The translations under genes were made by a program, and so were the position numbers. A stretch of DNA of 64,000 bases from Tetrapyrgos nigripes (Eukaryota; Basidiomycota; Agaricomycetes; Agaricales; Campanellaceae): assembly GCA_013368315.1 (NCBI GenBank), contig JAACJM010000001.1, positions 248,001 through 312,000 of the forward strand. Direction: 5' to 3'. Under the pieces are notes generated by a model, which did not search any database, was not told the origin of the DNA, and was given only the letters and a program-made list of their open reading frames with translations. Positions 22,338 to 32,400 of this stretch are shown piece after piece. The first letter of the stretch is position 1, and each line of letters opens with the position of its first letter.

Positions 22338-22680
22338 TAGATAAAGGAATGGATGCAAATCAGTCTTTCAATGCTAATAATGTTTGAGCTTCTTGACCTA
22401 GTTCATACCCTATGTTTACCATGTAGTAGAAGGCGAAGTCGAGTCCGGGCCTTGAAAGTGGCATAGCCAAAACAGAACAAGCATCATGATTTTCAACATG
22501 ACAAATTCACTTTCTTCACTTCGACCGCGACTTTATGTTTGCTTTCTGTGGTACCTTGCGGTAAGCACGACCATCCACCCTGCCCTGCCTTGACTGCTGT
22601 ATCTGTTCTCGGTCCTGCTGCTTTGCTGCCACTGCTACTCGGACACTCAATATTATCAGAAATAAGGAACGTTCTAAACA
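22338..22680. other. Intergenic, upstream region of the RING gene
   Basis: About 340 bp between the tRNA 5' end and the RING gene start; presumably the promoter. No other feature is seen. Confidence 0.4.
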
Positions 22681-24220
22681 ATGGCGTCATATAGTGAAGA
22701 CGAATTTGACGCCATAATCGAAGCTATTGGAGATGCAGAATGGAATGCACTGACTTCTCAGATCCCCGGAGGTAGTGGTCCAGGAAGAGACCTCGAGCGT
22801 CCGAGGGCAGATCAAGGTGCATACACTCTCTGAATTACTTATACGAAGCTGACCCTTCTTTGCTATCTGGCTGGATGTAGCATTGTCACAACATGAGGAA
22901 TTTGAAGAAGGATCTTCTAGTCCAAGCTCAAGAAGTTCCGAGACGGCGGCAACTAATTCTACGCACTCTGCGCCTGTGATGAGAAGGTCACCTTCGGAGA
23001 GCAGCAGCGCATATTTCTCGGAAGACGAAGATGATATGGATTCTTTATTTCTGGAACAATTAGACCGATTGGAGAGGGAAGTTTTGGATGCCATGGAGGC
23101 CTCTTGTGAGTGCTCCTCGCTCATTCTGTCTTATCCCTTTAAACTCAACTGTCTGGGTGGGCACTCGTCCTTGTTCCCGTATAGCGCAACCTCCACATGA
23201 ACAATCACATATACCTTCGGAGACTACAAACAACCATTCGCATACACATGGTACGACTCTCTTCATCAAAGCTTGCAATAAGACTGACTGCTTCTTGGTA
23301 TCAGATTCACACTCACATCCACAACGCTATACTCCTCATCATAATAACCCAGACCCCAAGCCCAAACCATTGCCTCTGTTGAGCACAGTCAACCCCGTGA
23401 CTTCGTCGCCCAAACGCCCTCGTTCATGTTCTGACTCGTCAGATGATGGTGTTTTGCTTAACAAGAAGGGAAAGACGAAAGCAATTGGCGATATAGAAGA
23501 GTTGATGGAAGGGTTCCTGGAGGAAGTGACTTGTCCAATGTACGTCTCACAGAAGAGATCAGATATTGGTGTCGACTCACAACCGCTCTATTCTTGCCGA
23601 AACAGATGTTTTGACGTTTTGTAAGTCGAGAATACGTCTTATCTCTGCTGTCACCAAAATTCATGGGTCGTGTTATTTTATGGTAGAGTTGGAGCCAGCT
23701 TGATAAATCCTTGCGGACATACACTTTGTGGTCCTTGCGGATATGCTTGGGTCACCCTCAAGGTTTGTAGAATGTATCTCGGCGCATATACTCTGTCCTC
23801 ACTTCGTCGTACAAACAGAAACAGACGACATGTCCAGTCTGTCGGGCCAAGTGCTGTCATTTCAAGCCGTTGATATCCAACATCATGGTGGACAATATGA
23901 TTGAGAAGCATATCGAGATTCAAGCAGCGCGTGGGGACGTAGATTGGGCAATTGGTGGTGTCAAGTGGAAAGAACGTCACGAAAGGTTAGAGTGAGTAGC
24001 TGCCTTTCCTTGTCAGTATAACTTTTACTCAGTCTGTCTCAGGAAATGGAAGAAGAACGTCAATTATACGAGGGGTGTGCCTAGGAGACTTCCAGTGAAC
24101 ATGCTACCAACAGAGCCACCCGCAAATGTGGTGGATCCTGATATCCTCTTTGGAATACGGGCTATGCACAGTGCAAATGATTACGGACCTAGAAGCATTT
24201 TCGACATATTCGCCGCATAA
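22681..24220 (+). CDS. RING-finger protein, probable E3 ubiquitin ligase
   Basis: Seven or eight exons from ATG 22681 to TAA 24218-24220. The N-terminal half is acidic and Ser-rich (MASYSEDEFDAIIEAIG..., SSSAYFSEDEDDMDSLF), then a His/Asn/Pro-rich stretch and KKGKTKAIGD. The RING is assembled across exons: EEVTCPICFDVLVGASLINP, CGHTLCGPCGYAW, then TTCPVCRAKC, a C3HC4 pattern with all eight ligands. A 15-bp exon (23606-23620) supplies the middle of the first CxxC. The remainder (ISNIMVDNMIEKHIEIQA..., WKERHERLEKWKK) is helical. RING proteins bring an E2~ubiquitin to substrates; the substrate is unknown. Layout resembles fungal RING proteins with a disordered N-terminus. Confidence 0.85.
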
Positions 24221-24391
24221 CTTATTGTTACTCTGCTGTTGTATACTGTACTCGTAGTGTGTATACTTTAATGACGTCAAAGCTGCATGGTTTCAGGATG
24301 TTTGAGGTGTTCTAGATCGCGCAGCTTCCAGACTTCTTTTCTTATCTACTCTCTCTCTCTCGCTGTCTACAGCGAGCTCAGCTCGAGGAGG

Positions 24392-26938
24392 ATGCCGATT
24401 TCCTTCATTCCCCCGCTCGGCGATACAACGCGCGTTCACATTCCACCCTGGTACACGACTTGTTCACATGCTTCCACTGTCCAGTTGCAGTTCACAGCGT
24501 TCCTCGACGATGATGAATTCCAGCAATTCAACGATGGAATGAAGGTACAGATTTGGTCTAACATTCCTTCACAAGAACGGTATGATGGTCAATGGGGTGC
24601 GATGGATTTTGAAACAAAACAATCGGACCAGGCAGATTTTCACGCTGTTTCGCTGAGTCTTGGTCATTCGTCGGAAGAAGACTACAATGTCCAGACGAAA
24701 AACAAGCACATTCTCTTCCTGCACCTCTCAGTGCCATTTTCAAATGCTGCCTCGATCTCCTCCTTTACATATCGGTTACTCCTTCCCACTGGAGAACAGA
24801 GATGGCTCGGCCTTTACGGACAGAATGGAATACTCATCCTTGATAAGACCGACCCAGACGCGTCAGGGTTGAGTCTGGAGAAGGAAGGATGGGAATCGAC
24901 GAATTCTGACTCGGTTCCTGTATGGCAATGGCGTGCTAGTACTGATTCGGAAGGAAAAGATCTGTTTGTCGCGAAAATCACTCGTCCACAGGATTGGTCA
25001 ATCCAGGGTATAGGAAAGGAAGGGTGAGAATTTGAGTTATGTCCGGTAGTCTCATGAACTAACTGCTTGAACTCCTATCATTTGTCCTTCTTGTGACTCT
25101 TCCCATTCAATCATACCACTATCAACAGGTACTTGGACTATCCTTATGTTGCGAAAACTACTTCTCTTCTATTTTTGGCGCCCCGTGTTCATCCATATTC
25201 GATACTCCGCCCTAGGACTTTTGTCCTTCGTACACCACCTGACAATGCCCTGTCGATTTCCAGCAGAAATGCGTCAAAACAGGTTTTGAACATTCATGCC
25301 CCTTGCTCAGGGCCGGTTTTCCTCGAGGCATACGAAACCGTCGATTCTCTCCTGGAGAAACTCGATCTAACTCATTTTGGTACACTCCGACACCTCCAGT
25401 CTTCCAGTAATCGTCACCTTGTTATGATGTGGTCTCCGTCCGATGTGTTCCCAAGAATCTCGGTAGTTATACCGCTTTTTTCTGAAAACCCGGAGTTTAC
25501 TGGACAACCAACGCTTCTCCATATGAAAACAGCCAATCTAGCGGCACCATTGGGTTCCAACATCACCAGATTCACTCTCTTCTCGGCTGGCGATCTCGGG
25601 GTGCATTTTGTAGATTTGCAAAAGGACAAGGAGCCGCAGTCGACTGGTACAGGGACGAGCGACCATGTCTCATTATCTGTTTCCTCCGCTGGTGGACAGT
25701 TTATCCTTAGTCCACTTTACTCCATTCCTCGGGATTCCGACCCTGGGGAGGTGAAGTCCTCGTCGAGCCTGGGGAGTTTACATGTTTCTATCCTGTCTTC
25801 CCATTCAGCACATGTTGTAGACTCTTCGGCGGACGATTACCTGCCTACCCCACCTCCTTCGCCTCATTTACGGCCTCCCTCTGCTTTGCGTGAACAAAAT
25901 GTCACGGCCAGCTCGAACACGTCGACCTCCGACATGGGAATGCCAAGTAGACAAGACGCGTTTCCAATTGGCCAGGCCATGGTCGAGGATAAGAGCGAGG
26001 ACCTAGACGCGAACAGGAAGATGGCGGAGATGGAGAAGGGTAGGTTGTCAGAAGGATCAGGAGAAATTAATCCAGGGGACGGGCAACTTCGAGACATAGA
26101 CGAAGTACTCGAAGAAGAAGACGCATATGAGAGACGAGTTGAACGTGCCTATCACTCGCCGACCGGGCAGATCTCGCATTCAGACGTCAATTCGTCCTTG
26201 GCAGTCCGCTTTGGTCCTGGAACGCGGCGATTCACCCGAAGTTTTGTATCGTCATTCATAGACTCTATCACCAGCAGAAGATATGTCACTAGCAGAAAAA
26301 ACGAAGGACGATTTCCAGTACTTACTGCCCTGCTCAAGGGCGCCTTTAGAGCCTTCACGTTGTGGCTCTCGATGTTGGTTCACAGTCTCCTTCGATCTGG
26401 GCACTCGAAATCGATGAGAGCACCACAAACAGATCCAGAGATGCATGTTCAGTCCCCTGTAACTGACGCCGATGTCACCCGAGATGAAGAAGATGATGCT
26501 CTCGAGGTGGAAGTCAATTCCCCTGTCGTTGATGAACGCACGCCTCTTCTTTCTCGCTTGTCCCATGCTTCAGAAAACCAGGGATGCGTACCGACAGGGT
26601 CGCAGCCTTCTTCCAAAACTGACCAGCCTGTTCAAGTGAACGCTGGAACCTCGGATTTGGAGCCGCTAGTCAAGAATCAGGCTGCATCACAGAAGACAAA
26701 GAACTTCCTCGTCTTTGATCTGTTGGATTCTGTCGTTGGCCATGGCGAGGTTATTCAGCATTCAATGCTGATTCGATGGGATGATAAATGGGATTTCGAA
26801 AATGTGTCCACTGGTAGGACATTACTTGAACAGTTGGACATTCAGCTCAACGGGAAACCGATTCTTCTAACCGATGTCAAGGCCCTAAAGAGTGGAGTGG
26901 CACTAGTCAGTTTGGCGAAAAGGAACCGGGAAAGTTGA
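24392..26938 (+). CDS. Large conserved-looking orphan protein, 813 residues
   Basis: Two exons, 24392-25023 and 25129-26938, total 2442 nt. The start MPISFIPPLGDTTRVHIPPW was preferred to an in-frame ATG at 24287 because the bases between look like an untranslated leader. Residues 1-220 look like a folded beta-rich domain (STVQLQFTAFLDDDEFQQF, SSFTYRLLLPTGEQRWLGLY). Residues 220-430 continue with hydrophobic strands. Beyond about 450 it is Pro/Ser- and acid-rich, with one hydrophobic stretch (FRAFTLWLSMLVHSLL) that could be a membrane helix or amphipathic anchor. The last 100 residues again look folded. I do not recognise the family and assign no function. Confidence 0.72.
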
Positions 26939-27179
26939 GATTAGGTTTTCGGAAATAAAGTTTGTGTTTTGTGAAGGTGGTTGAGAGATCTGACGATGAA
27001 AACAGATGCAGATGGATAGCGTGTAATTTGACTATAGATTCGTGGATTTTCTGGAATTCCCCTGGACCCTCGATTTAATATATAGTGTGTACAATGGTAG
27101 ATACGTGTTGTCGAATGTGTTAGACAATGCATGCTGCAGGACGCAAGTTAGTAAAGTATGACCGGTACCGTTTCTCAAA

Positions 27180-28201
27180 TCAAGCAAAGCGGTCCTGTCC
27201 TTCATCGTCCCTGTCGACATCTCTCCATCGTTCTCGTCTTGTTTCATTGTTTTGATTAGATAGATAAGAATTGACGAGGTCATCCAGCACATCTGGGGAA
27301 AGATCGTATTCTGAACTTCGCACTACGGCAGTATATGCGGCTTATTGAATTTTGTCAATTCCAGAAGCGAAGCAGGCAGACACACACACACACACCATCT
27401 TCAATTTTCATAAGCGACTGTGCGGTAACGGCTTGCTTCTTGTTCAACTCCCATACGTATGGAGTGAAACGTTCGAGGTCTGCAGAGATGAAAGATGTCA
27501 ACCGGAGTAGGGACAGAGCAGCCAGAAGACATCGAAGCTTGCCTGCTTTACAATTTCTCACAAAGGCGCAGACATCGAGGGCGTTGGAGCGACCACCTCG
27601 CCTGCTGAAGCCGGAGATAGCAAATCTCATGAGTTCACCTGTAAGGTCGGAGATCCGAGTAGATAGTCGGATATTGTCAAAGGAAAGTACTGAGTTATGT
27701 TGCGATTAAATTTCTACATGAAGCAGTAAAAAGCGCGACCCTCAGACGTACAGGAGTTCCATCAGGATTGCAGAGCGTATCTTGAACTTGCTGGAAAGTT
27801 ATGAGCGTTGAATGCTCAAGGTAATGGGCAAAGCTGAGTGCTTCGATGTATTCTTGAAGACCTGGTGAAACCTGACGTTGGTAACGCCAGAAACGATCAC
27901 CGATAAGCTCATGGCTGAGTGAAGCATAGGTTTCTTGTACTTGAGTCAGCTTTTGCTTGCCCTGTTTAGCGGCCTTTAAGAATGCAGAGCGATCGTCAAA
28001 AGGGTTTTCAGACTCTAGTACGACACGGTGAAGCAGGAAGATTGTCTTCTTTGCTATATTTGTGATGTCACGACTAGCCTATGACTGGAGTTGGAAAGAT
28101 GAGAGATGGAACTGGAGGAAAAGAACCTTGATGAGTCGTTCTCTACGATCACTATGGTCGTCTAGCTCGTCGCGAAAAGATTGGAAGGATTCTGAAGACA
28201 T
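27180..28201 (-). CDS. Translin-associated factor X (TRAX), frame broken by one base
   Basis: TRAX is the catalytic partner of translin in the C3PO endoribonuclease, which removes RNA fragments (RISC passenger strands and tRNA pieces in studied systems). From ATG 28201: MSSESFQSFRDELDDHSD then RRERLIK, an intron, and ASRDITNIAKKTIFLLHRV. After another intron come PLTISDYLLG and SDLTGELMRFAISG, then NKKQAVTAQSLMKIED and, across an intron with a (GT)n start, AAYTAVVRSSEYDLSPDVLD. It ends ...EGQDRFA at TGA 27182-27180. All are TRAX/translin-superfamily landmarks. Oddity: between DYLLG and SDLTGEL one base is missing (minus strand ctcggatctccgac, near 27653), so the conserved join is out of frame and no splice sites explain it. 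It starts 137 bp from the divergent HIT gene. Confidence 0.85.
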
Positions 28202-28338
28202 TACAAGGAAGCTGACTTTGAGATAATGCACGGAGCAGTGAGCATTCAGCAGTGGCAAGCAATGAAATCAACGGATGCGGGAAGAATATAGAAACTTTGA
28301 GACATTTCCTACTTGACGCCTGGGAACCATAGAACACG
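28202..28338. promoter_or_regulatory. Shared 137-bp region between divergent TRAX and HIT genes
   Basis: The start codons of TRAX (-) and the HIT gene (+) are 137 bp apart, so both promoters and 5' UTRs must lie here or overlap. I see no clear TATA box; the region is otherwise unremarkable. Confidence 0.45.
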
Positions 28339-29232
28339 ATGAACTCGAACCCTTTTGGGCCCAAGGCCGGATGTCCATTGTGCACCATTGCAAGCTCTGC
28401 TCTCCAAGTCCCTGCCAATACTGCCTTTCCTTCAAACCCCTCAAGCGAGTCAGAAATCCTTTGGAGAGATGACAATTTTACCGTCTACCCTCATGCAAAT
28501 CCTGTTTCATCCAAGGCTCATATCATCATCGCCTTCAAGTCCGTCTTCTTCTCTCATTCTACCTCCCTCAAGCTTATTTTGTCTTCTAGTCTTCATGTCC
28601 CTTCCATCTACAATCTTGTCAGTTGCTCTTTTCCGCCTTTTCCGCCATCTCCAAGTTCTCATCCTTCTTCAGTCCTCATCCGATCTTCCACTTCTCGTAA
28701 ACATCAGAAATCTGGCACACAGACTACTCTCTTCCCTGAATACACCTCCTTCTGCCAATACGTCACCAACTCCTTCGTCTGTTTCACTCAGCAGCAAGTC
28801 ACAATTCCGAGTTGGATTCATCCAGTCGCCGTTTAAAGATAACAAGATCCCTGTCGTTGACCATCTTCACGCTCACGCTTACATCGAACCTGCGGATCTC
28901 TTGGGCTGGTGGCGAGGTATAGCTTATACCTCAGTTGCATGGTATGGAATAGACGACCTCATTGCGGAGATTAGGTACGTTTGTTTCCTCTTTTGATTTG
29001 ACTGATCTTACGCTCTTCTTTCAGGGAATCCGTTTCCAACAATCGCGTCAAATCTGGTCATAAACACCGCCGTGCACCTATCGACCAAGTTCCTGAAGCA
29101 GGTGCTCGTACAGGAACTCCAAGCGGCGTCGAGACAACTCAGCCTGGACTGGTTCAACCTGACCCTGACTTGGAGAGTCCTCCGCCTCAGAACGCCATGC
29201 TTCCTGCCAGCCATCTTCCCAGCCATATTTAG
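28339..29232 (+). CDS. HIT-family protein (histidine-triad nucleotide hydrolase)
   Basis: Four exons (28339-28538, 28590-28617, 28673-28974, 29025-29232) total 738 nt (245 residues). The N-terminus has GCPLCTIAS, a Cys pair seen in several HIT proteins, followed by WRDDNFTVYPHANPVSSKAH and IIIAFNLHVPSIYNL. The triad is DHLHAHAYI (His-x-His-x-His), preceded by FRVGFIQSPF as in aprataxin-like HIT proteins. These enzymes remove nucleotide groups from phosphoramidate, adenylated or dinucleoside-polyphosphate substrates; which one acts here is unknown. A basic, Pro-rich tail (SGHKHRRAPIDQ) follows and there is no separate zinc-finger domain. Exon 2 is only 28 bp. The frame is intact. Confidence 0.87.
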
Positions 29233-29406
29233 GCTTTTGTATACCATATCATCGCTGGTGAAAGTGGTCATTTTTCTTGTGAGTATAGCAATCCAGTTTA
29301 AAACAATAGTGTAGTCCTAGTCCTAGTGTACCCTGTAGTCCATATGCATCCACATGTAATATCGTTTCTTGTACGTTCTACAAATATCCGTTTTCCTCTT
29401 TGGCAA

Positions 29407-32400
29407 TTATGCGTCTGTAGCAAATTGTATTCAGATCACCGCCAGCTCGAAAATTGTTATGAACTCTTCACTTACAATAAGATGATCCCGTCAGCAACGT
29501 AGACAAGATACCAAGCTGATTATCGTCGAAGCGCTTTTGGTCTTCATGCCAAGTGTCTGTGTGTGTTTTCTTGAAACTAGCTGCACAGTTCTTCACCGCT
29601 GTTGAAATCGGAATCTTCGATACACGAGATCATATCAGCCATGCATGAGAGCAGCGAAGACAGTAGAGACAAAACTGACAGGATCAGAAACGTATTCCGC
29701 CAAAACACTAGTCAGCAGCTCTGGCATCCATTTCTCAACAGTGTACGGGAACGACTGGATGAGTGCTGTTATTCCGAGGATGGCTGCGTGTCGTTGACGA
29801 ATGCATTTGTTGTATGTGGGGTCTTTTCGATCGGGGATTGCAGTGTTTTTGACGAGACGGACGAATCGATTCTGAGAAGAACAAGAAACATTGACAATAG
29901 GCATAGGACAAGGACGAGAGGTATATTTACCTTGAGCGTCAGGACACTCCTTCGAGGCGAAAGACGGATAATTCCTGAAAGAGTAGTAGCTGCCATCTGG
30001 CTGACTTCTAACGCTTCGTCGTCGAGCGATCTGCACAGAGCCTCCAAGATTTGAACAATTTTTGCATCACTGATCAATGGGAGTTGCCTGAAGTAGAAGA
30101 CTGGTAGAGCGTCAGCGTAATGAATGAAAAGAGACCGGGAATCGTCTCACTTTGAACCAAAGGCACTGAGTTGAAGGAGAGTGATTAGCAAACTCGTTGA
30201 TTTATCCAGAACCTCATGCAAACTTACAAGCCTTTAGGCGAACTTTCCAGGACTGAATAAGCAAGCGTCATCAGGACTACTTTCAGAAGTCACGGTAGAA
30301 GAGACTCACCGAGACAGATTGAGCACTGAGGATTGCGTCGAGGATAGGACCGATGAGGGCTGGTGTAAGAGTGATTCCGCACATCCTGACAAGGAGATTA
30401 TGAGCACGATTGGCGAGCTCGTCGTTGTCGTTCACTAGAGTGAATTCTTCAGCTTGGGTCAAATTGCAAACCAGTGACATCTGGGACCGACCTTCGGTGA
30501 ACCTGAAACAATTCAGGCAACAACGGAATGATATAGTCGAAGCAGCACAGGGCATTGGTGTCGTGCACCGATTGGAACAACCATCTACACACGCAAATAC
30601 CAACTCTGAAGGAGTAAGTTAGCCCATCTGCCCATTTCACGCAAATTTGTATTTGTCATACCTGTCATATTTCGACTGGAAAGCAGTCGGACCAGGCTGT
30701 CTTTCTGCCCTCCATTCCTTGAACTTCTCGACCAATTCCTCTATCTTGGCCATGTGATACCAACCCCGAACACCCATCAGGTCAAAATCTGTAGGAAGAA
30801 CTCGACATTCCTTGACGAAGACTTCCACTGTCGGCACCGATGACCGTGGCTTCCACTGCATGTAAATTCGTGAGCCTCGCCTCACCAGCGTATGTCAACC
30901 TGAGATTACCTTGATCTTATCCGCAAAAGCAAATATCTCCGCAATGTACGCTCTCACATCGTCGTGATCACTGTGAATTTCGAGCCAACACCTCTCAACA
31001 GTCTCATCAATCCAAGGAGAGAATTTCCATCCAAGCTCTTCATAAGACGACCTGAAAGGAGATAGTATCTTCACTACGTCAAACGAGAGCTCTGCGTTGA
31101 AATCTAAAGAATTGAATTGGCTCAAGATGTGATCAAAGAGGATCGGAACCCTTCTGGGATCCTTGTTCTGTAAAAATATTAGCAAACTGATTATTGTCTG
31201 AATGGGCAACAATACGCACATAGAATGTATACTGGTCAATTGGGAAGGTCAATCAGCACAGCAGTTATCAGGGTCAAATTACGCAAACCCACCTCAAGGA
31301 AAGACGTCCAGACGCCAACAGTGTCACTCTTCAAGTTCTGACCAAAGATAGTTTTGATGTAAGGTTTGAACCAATTCCAGAACTTTTCTTGCTTTTGTAA
31401 GGGCCAGTTCTTCGATCCTGTCAAGGCTGTGGTCAGTCATACACCATGACGTTGTGGATTGAAACGCACCTCCGATAATTCCAGCGATGATTTCCGCAGC
31501 GGCCCGCTGTTTGTCTGCCTCTTTTGCCTTAATCAGACCCTCGACTATACTTTTCACCGAATCGAAAGGATCGTCCTCCAGTAATTGGAAAAGGGATTTA
31601 ACAACACAAACAGCATCTTGAGTCATCGACGTTTCGTTGGTTTCCTCGGCCAAGTATTTGCAAACCTCCTTCCAAAATGACGAGCTCTGCACTATTTTAC
31701 GCGCTTTGGCAAGGGCGTTTTGGCTACTTTGGTCCCATTCTGGTGATTTTGACCAGGTAGGAGGTTTGTGAAAGGTAAGCGAGCCACCTAATATCCAACC
31801 AGGAGCCTTATCCAAGAACAATCTGAGTATACTGTGAGAGAGTGATCTTATAGGGTGCAAGCAAACACCTACATCTCTTCGATATCTTTCTTGGAGTCTA
31901 TGGGATTCTTGTAGTCCTGCTCTAGCTTTTGAGCCACTGCATGGGAGGCGTCATGGACGGCAACACGGGTCTTCAAAGGGTTGTTATTCCTCCCCTCGAA
32001 CAGGTCGACGGGTGTTGCACAGAAAGTCCGAAGTTTGATATTACGGCCTGTTTTCATCACGGCACGCTGAGCATACTGTAAGAGTATCAGAAAACCGTTG
32101 TACTGCGAGGAATGCTAGACATACATATCGCTGTCACGCATGTTCAGCATACTGATTGCCCAAAAAGAATGGTTCGGCACTCACAATACTCGGGTGACTG
32201 TCATGGACAGATTTTAGAAAAAATGACAGCATCTCAGGAGAGATTGGCTTATCCTTTCGTATCAGGGTACGCAGCAGCCTGACTGCGAACAAGCGTCACT
32301 TATATAGCTAAAGGATTGGAAAACCTCTGTACGTACCAGCTAAAATCGCATAACGCCAATGAATCTTGGAGGAGGAACCAATCTCCAATACCGCCTTTAT

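Noticed and set aside
27364..27400. Dinucleotide CA/GT tract as a regulatory or Z-DNA element
   Set aside because: It is only about 14 bp long and forms the donor end of a TRAX intron.
29461..29480. Blm10 ending in Ser-Tyr-Cys-Lys as an unusual C-terminus
   Set aside because: The tattgtaagt is a strong donor. Splicing to the acceptor at 29415 gives the conserved Tyr-Tyr-Ala end instead.
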